NCBI GenBank assembly: GCA_029266615.1
Contig: JAQSWN010000051.1
Coordinates: forward strand, 1-64,000
Length of the DNA: 64,000 bases
Direction: 5' to 3'
Source: Polyangiaceae bacterium
GTDB lineage: Bacteria > Myxococcota_A > Polyangia > Polyangiales > Polyangiaceae
The notes below the pieces were generated by a model that was not told the origin of the DNA, searched no databases, and saw nothing but the letters and a program-made list of their open reading frames with translations. Shown here piece by piece: positions 17,021 to 25,638 of the stretch. Every line of letters begins with the position of its first letter. The stretch's first letter is position 1. Made by a program: the position numbers and the translations under genes.

Positions 17021-18252
17021 AGCGCGCCGTCATCATCGACGCGGTGCGCACGCCCATCACCAAGGGCTTTCAGGGTGAGTTGCGCGATATGCGCCCCGAT
17101 GACCTGGCCGCGTCGTGCATCGATGCCTTGCTCCAAAGGAACCCTGGTCTCGACCGGCAATGGATCGACGATTGCATCGTGGGCTGCGGTTTCCCCGAGG
17201 GAGCGCAGGGCATGAACCTGGGCAAGAACGTCGCTGTGGCCTCTGATCTCGGCGAGGGCGTCGCCGGCTGCACCGTTAGCCGCTACTGTGCTTCGGGGTT
17301 GGAGGCAATCGCCAACGCCGCTGGCAGGGTGGCGAGTGGCTACTCGGAGGCGGTCATTGCTGCTGGGGTCGAGTCTGTATCGCAGACACTGCGCACCGTG
17401 AACACCGAGCGTCTATTCAACCCTCGCATCGAGCAAAAATCGCCGGGCACATACGTGCGCATGAACCCAGCTGATCGAGTCACCCCTTTCTGGAAACGCG
17501 CGGTCCGTTGCATGGGCGAGACCGCGGAGATCCTGGCGGAGCGCGAGCGGATCGGCCGAGCGCAACAAGACGAGTTTGCCTGCCGAAGCCAGGCGCGTAC
17601 TGCGGCGGCGCAGCGATCTGAGCTCTTTGCCGACGAGATCATCGCGGTGCTGTTGGAACCTGGCTTGGACCTAGCGTCGAGGACTGCCAGCCAGCCGTTG
17701 ACTATCCGGCGCGACCTCTGCAATCGCCCGGACACGACCGAGGCCGTGCTCGCTGGCCTCGAGCCCTCGTTTCGCCCGAACGGTACCGTCACCGCGGGCA
17801 ACGCTGCACCGCCGTGCGATGGGGCAGCGGCTGCATTGATCGTTAGCGAAGACTTCGAGGCGCGTCATGCCCTCCCCAAGCTTGGCTACTTCTCGGGGTA
17901 CGCGGTGACAGCGTGTGAGCCGGAGCTGATGGGCAAGGGGCCGACGTTGGCAATCCCCAAGCTGCTGGCCCGGCACGGGCTCCGATTGGCCGACATCGAC
18001 CTGTTCGAGATCAACGAAGCGTTTGCGGCTCAGATGGTCTATTGTGAACGGGCTCTCAACCTGAACCCGGGGCGGGTGAACGTGAACGGAGGGGCGATCA
18101 GCGTCGGGCACCCCTTCGGCATGACCGGCGTGCGGCTCGTGGGTCATCTCCTACGAGAGCTGCGGCGCCGGGGCGGACGGCGTGGTGTGGTAGCGATGTG
18201 TACCGGCGGTGGGATCGGGGTCGCGGCATTGGTGGAGGCGGCGCAGTGCTGA
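17017..18252 (+). CDS. Thiolase family acyltransferase
   Basis: A 411-residue thiolase (acetyl-CoA acetyltransferase family). All active-site parts are present: Cys91 in TVSRYCASGLE, the EINEAFAAQ segment, the His in GGAISVGHPFGMTG and the second Cys in AMCTGGGIG. The ATG at 17017 overlaps the previous stop (ATGA) and begins MKRAVIIDAVRTPITKG, a canonical thiolase start. It could supply acetoacetyl-CoA or another beta-ketoacyl starter to the cluster, or cleave one. It is the only thiolase-fold protein of the three neighbours with an intact active site. Confidence 0.85.
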   Translation: MKRAVIIDAVRTPITKGFQGELRDMRPDDLAASCIDALLQRNPGLDRQWIDDCIVGCGFPEGAQGMNLGKNVAVASDLGEGVAGCTVSRYCASGLEAIANAAGRVASGYSEAVIAAGVESVSQTLRTVNTERLFNPRIEQKSPGTYVRMNPADRVTPFWKRAVRCMGETAEILAERERIGRAQQDEFACRSQARTAAAQRSELFADEIIAVLLEPGLDLASRTASQPLTIRRDLCNRPDTTEAVLAGLEPSFRPNGTVTAGNAAPPCDGAAAALIVSEDFEARHALPKLGYFSGYAVTACEPELMGKGPTLAIPKLLARHGLRLADIDLFEINEAFAAQMVYCERALNLNPGRVNVNGGAISVGHPFGMTGVRLVGHLLRELRRRGGRRGVVAMCTGGGIGVAALVEAAQC

Positions 18253-18926
18253 CCGACGGCGGACACGATGGTCCCCTTTCCGAGCTGGACCCGCGTGCCA
18301 CCGCGGCAGGCCCACTGGTCGACGCCGACCACCCGGTGGTGGCGCAATTCGTCCGACGGGTCGCGGGTGCGGCGACTGGAATTCGGGCCGTCGAGCTGCT
18401 GTTCGCGGTCGTGCGCGACCACATACGATATCAGGGGGTGGTCGATTACTCGAAGGAAGAGAGTTATCGCGCCAGCTCCGTGCTGAAATCGTCCCGGGGC
18501 TTCTGCATAGGCAAGGCAGTGCTACTCGCGGCGTGCGTACGTTCGCTCGGAATTCCAGCGGCGCTCGGCTTCGCCGACGTGCGCAACCATCTCGCCAGCC
18601 CCAAGCTACGCGCCTTGATCGGCGGTGACCTGGTCGTGTGGCACGGCTACACCAAGCTGTTCGTGAATGGCCGCTGGTTCAAGCTGAGCCCCGCCTTCGA
18701 TCGCGACACGTGCGAGAAGTTCGGCACCGCCGTCCTCGAGTTCGACGGCACGAACGACGCACTGCTCCAGCGGTGTGATCTGCACGGAAGGCAGCACATG
18801 GAGTATGTCCGTAGTCGGGGCACGTACTACGAACCGCCAGTCGAGCTGCTGGCAGCCGAGTTTCGGCTGCATCACCCGCAGCTTTGGGCCGTCGCTACGG
18901 AGCAGTCACCACCGCTCGCGCGGTGA
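18246..18926 (+). CDS. Transglutaminase-like protein
   Basis: A 226-residue protein with the transglutaminase/arylamine-acetyltransferase-like Cys-His-Asp triad: Cys87 in SSRGFCIGKAVLLAACVRSLGIPA, His133 in VVWHGYTKLFVNG and Asp152 in LSPAFDRD. It starts at a GTG overlapping the thiolase stop (GTGCTGA). It is immediately followed by an ACP gene. Transglutaminase homologues such as AdmF in andrimid biosynthesis form amide bonds between carrier-bound acyl groups. The same chemistry is a reasonable hypothesis here, but many such proteins are proteases of unknown role. Confidence 0.75.
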   Translation: MLTDGGHDGPLSELDPRATAAGPLVDADHPVVAQFVRRVAGAATGIRAVELLFAVVRDHIRYQGVVDYSKEESYRASSVLKSSRGFCIGKAVLLAACVRSLGIPAALGFADVRNHLASPKLRALIGGDLVVWHGYTKLFVNGRWFKLSPAFDRDTCEKFGTAVLEFDGTNDALLQRCDLHGRQHMEYVRSRGTYYEPPVELLAAEFRLHHPQLWAVATEQSPPLAR

Positions 18927-18958
18927 TGACGCTCGATACCAAATCCAAGGAGCAGAAA

Positions 18959-19198
18959 ATGCCGATCGAAGAACGCATCAAGACACTTATCATCGAACAG
19001 CTTCGGGTTGGCGGCGAAGACGTCGAGCGCGACGCCACGTTCGCGGATCTCGGGGCCGACTCTCTGGACCTGGCGGAGCTCCTCATGTGCTTCGAACAAA
19101 CTTTTGGGGTCCGGATTCCACCGGATTCCGCGCGTGAGCTGCGCTCAGTGGGCAGCGCCATTGATTATATAGTGGGCGCGACCTCGGATGAGCGCTGA
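18959..19198 (+). CDS. Acyl carrier protein 1
   Basis: A 79-residue ACP. LGADSLDLAELLMCFEQTFG contains the phosphopantetheine-attachment Ser35 in the DSLD motif. The ATG at 18959 follows AAGGAG. Its 3' end overlaps the KS gene by 11 bp, so ACP and KS are probably made together and work as a pair. No phosphopantetheinyl transferase is encoded in the window. Confidence 0.9.
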   Translation: MPIEERIKTLIIEQLRVGGEDVERDATFADLGADSLDLAELLMCFEQTFGVRIPPDSARELRSVGSAIDYIVGATSDER

Positions 19199-20483
19199 AC
19201 GCAAGGAGCCGAAAGCGGGCGTGCCTCGTCGACCGCGTGGTGGTCGACGGGTCGTCGTGACCGGCCTAGGTTGCATTTCGCCCGTCGGACTGGACGCTGC
19301 CGCCAGCTTCGGGCGTCTGCTCGAGGGTAGATCGGGCGTCCGCCCGATCTCGCATTTCGACGCAAGTACGTTCGATTGTCGCATCGCGGGCGAGGTCGAC
19401 GGCTTCGACCCAGCCAACTATGGCATCGGGGTCAAGGACGCCCGGCGAATGGATACGTTCGCGCAGTTCGCGTGTGCCGCGGCCAAGATGGCCCTCGACG
19501 ACGCAGGCATCGACCTGTCGCGGGCGCCGCACGACCGCATCGGCGTCTCCATCGGCACGGGGGTCGGTGGCCTTCAGGTTATTGAGAAGCAGCAGGAGCG
19601 TCTGCTCAAACGCGGGCCGCGCGCGGTTAGCCCCTTTCTCATCCCGATGATGTTGGGGAACCTAGCCTCGGGGCATGTCGCGATCCGTCATGGTCTAAGA
19701 GGGCCGAACCTGCATGTGTCGACCGCTTGCGCCACCGGCACGCAGGCCATCGCTGATGCCGGAGCAACCATCGAACGCGGCGACGCCGACGTCATGTTGG
19801 CGGGGGGAGCAGAGGCCGCGATTACGCCGCTACTGGTGAGTGGGTTCAGCGCAGCTGGGGCCTTGTGCACGAGTAATGCAGACCCGGCTGGTGCCAGCCG
19901 TCCTTTCGACCGAAGCCGAACAGGCTTCGTCATGGGCGAGGGCGCAGGCGTGCTCGTACTCGAGGATGAGGAGTTTGCCCGTCGGCGTGGCGCCGCGATC
20001 CTGGCGGAGCTTACGGGTTACGGGGTCTCGAGCGACGCGCACCATGTCACGGCCCCTGAGGAGGGAGGGCAAGGAGCTCAGCTGGCCATGCGGATGGCGC
20101 TGGCTCGTGCCGAGCTCGCTTCCGAGCAGATCGACTACGTTAACGCGCACGGAACGGGTACCGTCCTTGGAGATATAGCCGAAGCGCGAGCGGTCAAGCA
20201 GGTGTTCAAGGAGCATGCGACCAGCGGGGGTCTGTGGCTCTCCGCGACCAAGTCGATGACGGGACACTTGCTCGGCGCCGCGGGCGCCGTGGAGGCCGTC
20301 ATCTGCGTCCAGTCAATTCGACACGGGAAGGTGCATCCGACCATCAATCTGAACGACCCAGATCCGGAGTGTGACCTCGACTTTGTCCCGAAGGAAGCTC
20401 GCGACCGGCGGCTGCAGGCGGTCATGTCCAACTCGTTCGGCTTTGGTGGCACCAACGCAACGCTCATCTTCCAGACGTATTGA
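19188..20483 (+). CDS. FabF-type beta-ketoacyl-ACP synthase (KASII)
   Basis: A 431-residue KASII-type condensing enzyme with an intact triad: Cys181 in HVSTACATGTQ, His319 in VNAHGTGTVLGD and His358 in KSMTGHLLGAAGA, plus Lys353 and the C-terminal NSFGFGGTNA. It carries an extra N-terminal stretch of about 18 residues before RVVVTGLGC. No second KS or chain-length factor is nearby, so it is not a classical type II PKS minimal set. It probably extends an acyl chain on ACP 1 by malonyl units from primary metabolism. Confidence 0.9.
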   Translation: MSAERKEPKAGVPRRPRGGRRVVVTGLGCISPVGLDAAASFGRLLEGRSGVRPISHFDASTFDCRIAGEVDGFDPANYGIGVKDARRMDTFAQFACAAAKMALDDAGIDLSRAPHDRIGVSIGTGVGGLQVIEKQQERLLKRGPRAVSPFLIPMMLGNLASGHVAIRHGLRGPNLHVSTACATGTQAIADAGATIERGDADVMLAGGAEAAITPLLVSGFSAAGALCTSNADPAGASRPFDRSRTGFVMGEGAGVLVLEDEEFARRRGAAILAELTGYGVSSDAHHVTAPEEGGQGAQLAMRMALARAELASEQIDYVNAHGTGTVLGDIAEARAVKQVFKEHATSGGLWLSATKSMTGHLLGAAGAVEAVICVQSIRHGKVHPTINLNDPDPECDLDFVPKEARDRRLQAVMSNSFGFGGTNATLIFQTY

Positions 20484-20501
20484 CTCGATTCGGAGCACTC
20501 A

Positions 20502-21698
20502 ATGCAGATTACCGAAGCCTTCCTCCAAGATCCATATCCCACGTATGCTCGCATGCGCGAGGGGGCCGCCGCGCACTGGTCGGACGCCAACGGTGGCACC
20601 TGGTTCATTCCTCGCTACGCAGATGTCTGCGCTGGCTTTCTCGACGTGCGGCTCTCTTCGGGACGAAAGGCTGATGCTGCTGCCGATCAGTTTCCCAAGG
20701 AAGCGCGTCCCGAATTCGAGCCCTCGTTGCGCGTGATGCGGGAGTGGCTCGTCTTGCTGGATCCTCCCAAGCATACGCAGCTGCGCAAGCTCATGAACAA
20801 GGGATTTGTCAAAGACGTGATGGATAACCTTCGGCCACGCGTGCAGCAGGTCACTGGCCAGCTGTTGGAACGCGCGGCTGCCGAAGGTCGAGTGAACTTC
20901 GTCGAGGCGCTAGCCCGTCCGCTCCCCGCTCAAATCATTTGCGATTTGCTCGGAGTCGAGCACGACGTCCAGGCAGATTTCATTCGATGGTCCGAGGACA
21001 TCGTCTCCTTCGGCGGCAGCCTCAAACCAAGCGTTGAGCTGTTCCGGGCCGCACAGCACGCCGTGCTCAGCATGTTGGACTATTTCGCCAAGCTAGTGCC
21101 TGAACGGAAGCGTCGCATGGGCGACGATATGGTCAGCCTTCTCCTTCGAGCGGAAGAGGCGGACGTGGTGACGTCAGAACAGGTGCTAGCCAACTGCATT
21201 CAGCTCATCTTTGCCGGCAACGAAACTACGCGCAATCTGATCGCCAACGGCATGCATGTCCTACTTACTCGTCCCGAAGCCATGCAGAGCCTGCGCGACC
21301 ACCCCGAGCTGCTGCCGAACGCCGCGCTCGAGATGCTGCGGTTCGAGAGCCCGCTCCAGCTAATCCGACGCGTGGTGGACGTCGACATGCACTGGTGTGG
21401 CGTTCACATGCGAGCGGGACAGGGACTGATCCTGATGACGGGATCAGCCAACCGCGACTCGGCTGCTTTCCCGGATCCCGACAAGTTCGACCTGAGGCGG
21501 GGCGCTCCGAAACACGTGGCCTATGGTCACGGGATCCATCGTTGTATCGGTGCAGTGCTCGCGACGATGGAGACGGAGATCGCGTTGGGCTCCGTGTTGC
21601 GTCGCTTCCGGCACATCGAGCCCGACGCCGCAACGCCGGGGCGCCTGACGAATCCGATGTTGCGCGGCTTTTCAGAGCTCCTTGTGGAGCTGCGCTGA
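20502..21698 (+). CDS. Cytochrome P450
   Basis: A 398-residue soluble bacterial P450. The I-helix oxygen-activation motif is FAGNETTRN (238-242), ExxR is EMLR (277-280), and the haem ligand is Cys348 in YGHGIHRCIGA. Loops such as LLDPPKHTQLRKLMNKGF are typical of CYP107-like secondary-metabolism enzymes. GGAG precedes the ATG and the gap to the KS is 18 bp. It probably hydroxylates or couples the cluster product; redox partners are not encoded nearby. Confidence 0.9.
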   Translation: MQITEAFLQDPYPTYARMREGAAAHWSDANGGTWFIPRYADVCAGFLDVRLSSGRKADAAADQFPKEARPEFEPSLRVMREWLVLLDPPKHTQLRKLMNKGFVKDVMDNLRPRVQQVTGQLLERAAAEGRVNFVEALARPLPAQIICDLLGVEHDVQADFIRWSEDIVSFGGSLKPSVELFRAAQHAVLSMLDYFAKLVPERKRRMGDDMVSLLLRAEEADVVTSEQVLANCIQLIFAGNETTRNLIANGMHVLLTRPEAMQSLRDHPELLPNAALEMLRFESPLQLIRRVVDVDMHWCGVHMRAGQGLILMTGSANRDSAAFPDPDKFDLRRGAPKHVAYGHGIHRCIGAVLATMETEIALGSVLRRFRHIEPDAATPGRLTNPMLRGFSELLVELR

Positions 21699-21704
21699 CG
21701 CGCA

Positions 21705-22064
21705 TCAGCCCGTCGAACAGCGGTAGTGCGCAAAGACCTTCTCGATCTTTCCATGCTGATCGAGGTGCATCACCTCTGCGACGAGCCGCCGTCCGGCTCC
21801 CCAGAAGAGGAGCGTCACGCTCGAAACACAACTGAACGTATCGACGAGCTCGAAGTGCAGGTCGGGGTACTTCTCGAGACCTTTAGCGAAGTAGGCGCGG
21901 AGCGCGTCGCGGCCGCGTACGACGGGCTCGCCCGTCAGGTTGCCGGCCAAGGGCGAGACCAGCTCGGCAGAGTGCGCGTAGAGCGCCATGATCGCGTCGA
22001 CATCGTGTGTATTCCAGGTGGCAACGTGCTTCTCGGCAAAGCGGATCGCGTCGGTCGGGTCCAC
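21705..22064 (-). CDS. SnoaL-like protein, antisense within the right arm
   Basis: A 119-residue SnoaL/NTF2-like protein: DAIRFAEKHVATWNTHDVDAIMALYAHSAELVSPLAG followed by VVRGRDALRAYFAKGLEKYPDLHFEL. It starts at GTG 22064, which has GAGGAG upstream; longer ORF readings add low-complexity sequence. It is the only minus gene in the right arm and converges with the P450 gene with 6 bp between stops. It may be a polyketide cyclase-like or isomerase enzyme of the cluster, a second one beside 11867-12247. Confidence 0.75.
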   Translation of the reverse strand: MDPTDAIRFAEKHVATWNTHDVDAIMALYAHSAELVSPLAGNLTGEPVVRGRDALRAYFAKGLEKYPDLHFELVDTFSCVSSVTLLFWGAGRRLVAEVMHLDQHGKIEKVFAHYRCSTG

Positions 22065-22278
22065 AGCGCTTCTCCTCGGTCGGGTTCGGGTCAGCAGTGT
22101 CGAGGTGCGCGTAGGCGCTCGACGTGTGAATGCTAAGCGGTTGTTGCCAAGCCCGCAACGGTCGCCTCTGAGCGCCCGAAAGCGAGAGAGCGGGCCAGCT
22201 CGGGAACGGGGACGTTTCGTCCCCTGGTAGGTGCCTTCCCGCCCGGCTACAGACCACCCTGCACAAGTGAGGTTATCC

Positions 22279-22545
22279 GTGGTTGGACGAACACTGGCTG
22301 AAACCGAAGCTCGCGTCATAGAGATCATCATGAAGGCTTCTCTGGGGGCGGCTAACGCTGTGCCGGTCGAGTCGCAGCGCGACCTGCGTGACGAGCTGGG
22401 GCTAGATTCCAACGTGCTGATGTCCATTGCCTTCCGTCTCGAGAAGGAATTCGACGTCGACATCACCGCTCACGCGGACGAACTGGCGGCCTTGCGCACG
22501 GTAGGCGACGTGGCTCGTTTCTTTCACCAGGTCGGGGCGAACTGA
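22279..22545 (+). CDS. Acyl carrier protein 2
   Basis: An 88-residue carrier protein from GTG 22279 (GAGG upstream). RDELGLDSNVLMSIAFRLEKEFDVDI holds the candidate phosphopantetheine Ser44, although the usual DSLxxV is DSNVLM. It lies 40 bp upstream of the condensation-type gene, which suggests that it carries the acyl group that enzyme transfers. Confidence 0.8.
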   Translation: MVGRTLAETEARVIEIIMKASLGAANAVPVESQRDLRDELGLDSNVLMSIAFRLEKEFDVDITAHADELAALRTVGDVARFFHQVGAN

Positions 22546-22585
22546 ACCGTATTCTGGCCAACACCTGGGGAGCCGACGGGAGCTC

Positions 22586-23857
22586 ATGATGATTCGGCAG
22601 CTAGGTTTCGCGGAGGCGCGCATGCATTTCATGCATGCGTTGTTCGAGGGGACCACCCAGACATTGGCGGCAGTGCGGCTGCAGGGGCGCTTCGAGCTGA
22701 GCCTGTTCCGGGCCGCGGTGGACGAGCTAATCGCTCGCCATGAGCTGCTGCAGTGTACGATCGGTGAGCAAGCTGGCGCGCTCGTCTTCGAGCGCGTCGG
22801 GCCGTCGCTCACGTGCTTGGAGGTCTTGGAAGAACCGGACTGGAGGGCCGGGTTTCAGGTCATCAACTCCGTGCGTCTCCCGTTGGACCGGAGCCCCTGG
22901 GCTATTCGCATCCTACTCGACCCCGCGCACGGCTCGTGGGAGCTGGTGCTCGTCACGCACCACAGTCTGATGGATGGGCACGGCATGGACCGGCTCCTAC
23001 GAGAGCTGCTCGAGCGCTACAGCGACCGACTGAGGGACCCTCAGGCTAGGCGACCGGTGTCTATCCGCCCTGTGCCCGCGGCCGCCGAAGCCATGCTCCC
23101 GCGCACCTTGAGCTGGCCCGACTTTGCGGCTCGCCAAGCACAGCTCGCGGGTCTCCAGCCCGCGCGGATTCCCGACCCGCACGTTGCGCGAGCTCCGCAC
23201 CGTGAGCGCCGCACCGCGACGCTCTTCTTCAGTCTACCCCCTCGTCGCGTTGAGGAGTTGGCCCGACGCGCGTCCGAGCAGCGTACCACGTTCAACTCGT
23301 GGATCGCGGCCTGTTTGTTGCGCGCGGTGTTCGAGCACTCGCCGAACCGTTCGACGATGGCTCTCAACACGGCGTTCTCTCTTCGATCGCTGTGTGATGG
23401 GCTCGAGGCCGACGATCTCGGCTGCTATGTCGCGGTCGTTCCGACGTTTCATGGCACTTGTACCGGCGTTCCGATTGCCGACCTAGCGCGCGATCATGGG
23501 CGACTGCTGACGCGCGCGATTTTCGAGTACGCGCGTCATCCCGAGTCCGCGGCCTTTGCCGCAATGCGGTCCGCCCTCGAGCCGCTCGCGGACGTGAGGG
23601 CGTTCGTGCAGGACATTGGGTACACCTACGCGGAGACGGCGCTTCTCGACCGCTACGGAGAGCTGACCGTCGAGCACTTCTATGCAAGCGCCAATCGCGC
23701 GGCGGGGACTGCCGCAGCCGTGTTGCACGGCGTGAAACATCAGGGAGCGGTGTATTTCACCATGAACTACACGGCCCCGCTTCAGGACCATGCCTGGGTG
23801 CAGCAGGTGACGGACGAGCTCCTCCGGCTGTTCACGTACGAGGCGTCCGCAAGCTGA
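22586..23857 (+). CDS. Standalone condensation-domain acyltransferase
   Basis: A 423-residue protein of the condensation/PapA/wax-ester-synthase superfamily. The catalytic motif is THHSLMDGHG (His125, His126, Asp130), and the C-terminal half contains the expected second lobe with LNTAFSLRSLC. It is not fused to A or T domains. Its neighbour ACP 2 is the likely acyl donor. It could form an ester or amide between the carrier-bound acyl chain and a free alcohol or amine. It is the last gene of the right arm. Confidence 0.85.
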   Translation: MMIRQLGFAEARMHFMHALFEGTTQTLAAVRLQGRFELSLFRAAVDELIARHELLQCTIGEQAGALVFERVGPSLTCLEVLEEPDWRAGFQVINSVRLPLDRSPWAIRILLDPAHGSWELVLVTHHSLMDGHGMDRLLRELLERYSDRLRDPQARRPVSIRPVPAAAEAMLPRTLSWPDFAARQAQLAGLQPARIPDPHVARAPHRERRTATLFFSLPPRRVEELARRASEQRTTFNSWIAACLLRAVFEHSPNRSTMALNTAFSLRSLCDGLEADDLGCYVAVVPTFHGTCTGVPIADLARDHGRLLTRAIFEYARHPESAAFAAMRSALEPLADVRAFVQDIGYTYAETALLDRYGELTVEHFYASANRAAGTAAAVLHGVKHQGAVYFTMNYTAPLQDHAWVQQVTDELLRLFTYEASAS

Positions 23858-24000
23858 CATAATCAAGCCCGTCCTGGAATTGGCTGGCTTTAAAGAAGCC
23901 TATGGATCCGACAAGATCTCGGAGAGCGCCAACATCACTCTCCGTGAAAGTCATCGTTCATTACTGAGCAAAGATTAGTAGTCTATCCAGAATTATCGAG

Positions 24001-24033
24001 CTAGCCAGAGCTGGCCGGAAGCTAGGTTTTTTT
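24001..24033 (+). terminator. Possible rho-independent terminator after the cluster
   Basis: CTAGC at 24001-24005 pairs with GCTAG at 24021-24025, followed by GT and a run of T. The stem is short, with a possible inner CCAG/CTGG. The T run ends right at the ATG of the dehydrogenase, so it could also affect that gene's translation start. The upstream 140 bp are visibly AT-richer than their surroundings. Confidence 0.3.
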
Positions 24034-24034
24034 C

Positions 24035-25087
24035 ATGATGAAGGTCAGAGGCTACGCCGCACGAGACGCTCATTCTCCCCTCACCCCGTTCGACTTCGAG
24101 CGCCGCGAGCCGGGTCCGGACGACGTGCGCATCGAAATCTTGTACACGGGCATTTGTCACACCGACTTGCATCAGGTGCGCAACCACTGGGGCGGCTCGA
24201 TGTACCCGATGGTGCCCGGCCACGAGATAGTCGGCCGCGTCGTCGAAGTCGGCAAGAACGTCAAAAAGCTCAAAGCCAATGACGCAGCCGGCGTCGGCTG
24301 CATGGTCGACTCGTGCCGCACGTGCTCGTCCTGCGTCCAAGATCTGGAGCAGTACTGCGAAAAGGGCGTCACCTTGACCTACAACGCCAAAGAGCGAAAC
24401 AGCGAACAACTCACGTTCGGTGGCTACTCGGAACAAATCGTAGTCAGTCAGCGCTTCGTCGTGAAGGTGCCGGAGAGCTTGGATCTGAAGGCCGTCGCTC
24501 CGCTCCTTTGCGCTGGGATCACCACCTATTCACCGCTCCGCCATTGGAAGGTCGGCAAGGGACAAAAGGTCGGCGTGATCGGCCTAGGAGGCCTCGGTCA
24601 CCTGGGCGTCAAGCTCGCCAAAGCGCTGGGTGCCGACGTGACGATGATCACGACCTCGCCTGAAAAGGCGAAGGACGCGCGGCGCCTGGGCGCCGATGAC
24701 GTCCTGCTCTCACCGGACCCTGATGCCATGACACGCGCCAACAGCAGCTTCGACTTCTTGCTGGACACGGTGCCAGTCGGGCATGACCTGAACCCGTATC
24801 TGCGCCTCTTGAAGCGCGACCGCACGCTGGTACTGGTCGGCGCGCTCACCGCCCTCGAGCCCGCGCCGTTCGGCGCCACTTTCGTGGGCGGCCGCAAGTC
24901 ACTGGCCGGCTCCGGCATCGGCGGCATGGCCGAGACCCAAGAGATGATCGATTTCTGCGCCGAGCACCAGATCGTCAGCGACGTCGAGATCGTGCCTATT
25001 CAAAGCGTAAACGAAGCCTTCACGCGCCTGGAGAAAAACGACGTCCGCTACCGCTTCGTGATCGACATGGCGTCGCTACAACACTGA
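24035..25087 (+). CDS. Zinc-type alcohol dehydrogenase (YahK/CAD-like)
   Basis: A 350-residue zinc medium-chain dehydrogenase. Catalytic zinc ligands lie in GICHTDLHQ and PGHEIVG, and structural zinc is bound by the four Cys in CMVDSCRTCSSCVQDLEQYC. VGVIGLGGLGHLGVKLAKALGA is the NADP-binding fold. It resembles NADPH-dependent aldehyde reductases of the cinnamyl-alcohol type. It follows the cluster after a 177-bp gap, so membership in the cluster is uncertain. The start could be either of two adjacent ATG codons. Confidence 0.85.
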   Translation: MMKVRGYAARDAHSPLTPFDFERREPGPDDVRIEILYTGICHTDLHQVRNHWGGSMYPMVPGHEIVGRVVEVGKNVKKLKANDAAGVGCMVDSCRTCSSCVQDLEQYCEKGVTLTYNAKERNSEQLTFGGYSEQIVVSQRFVVKVPESLDLKAVAPLLCAGITTYSPLRHWKVGKGQKVGVIGLGGLGHLGVKLAKALGADVTMITTSPEKAKDARRLGADDVLLSPDPDAMTRANSSFDFLLDTVPVGHDLNPYLRLLKRDRTLVLVGALTALEPAPFGATFVGGRKSLAGSGIGGMAETQEMIDFCAEHQIVSDVEIVPIQSVNEAFTRLEKNDVRYRFVIDMASLQH

Positions 25088-25308
25088 AGCCAGGGCAAAG
25101 CGTATCCCGCTCGGTAGGATTTCTGCTGCGATGGCAGCTGATCACTCGCGAGGGAAGGCCGTGATCACGATCGGTTGAGCTTGCGCGTCCTGGACGTGCG
25201 AAACGTTCGAGCGGCTGGACGCGCTCATCGCCACGCGGGTCGCGCCGCCGCACCGCTGTAAGCGTCCGGTCGTGGACGCCCTTGCTTCTAGGCTGATTCT
25301 GTGGGGTT

Positions 25309-25489
25309 CTAGCGATCGGGGAGCAGCTCGTCGATGCGATCGGCCGGGTGAGTGCTGATGCGGAGCAGGACGTCGCGGAGGTACTCGATGGGGTTGACAC
25401 CGTTGGCCTCGCAAGTGGCGACTAGCGATTAGAGGCCGGCGATGTTGTCTCCAGCGTCTTCGTTGCCGACGAAGAGGAAGTTCTTCCGA
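25309..25489 (-). pseudogene. IS66-family transposase C-terminal remnant
   Basis: On the minus strand a short stretch reads NFLFVGNEDAGDNIAGL, a stop codon, then SLVATCEANGVNPIEYLRDVLLR and further to DELLPDR. This is the conserved C-terminal end of IS66 TnpC transposases. The in-frame stop and the loss of everything upstream make it a remnant. It is evidence of past IS66 insertion at the right end of element A. Confidence 0.75.
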
Positions 25490-25598
25490 TTATGCGGAGC
25501 TCTGCATAAGCGCAATTATGCCGAGTCCCGGATTATGCTGAGAGGGTGCCGCTTCCGCTGAAACGGCACCATTTCGCCTTGAAGAGGTCCGCATAATC
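25489..25598. repeat. Array of ATTATGCNGAG-type repeats
   Basis: Direct copies of ATTATGCNGAG begin at 25489, 25515 and 25532. Inverted copies occur at 25501-25508 (TCTGCATAAG context) and 25591-25598 (CCGCATAATC context). They lie between the IS66 remnant and the tyrosine recombinase remnant, directly upstream of the latter. They are probably recombinase binding sites or the terminal repeat of a lost recombinase-trio element. Confidence 0.6.
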
Positions 25599-25638
25599 TG
25601 GGTCGCCCCTCCAGCCCTAAGGCAGAGAGGAAGCAATC

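Noticed and set aside
19188-20483. Classical type II PKS minimal set
   Set aside because: Only one KS with an intact Cys; no KS-beta/chain-length factor and no ketoreductase or aromatase adjacent.
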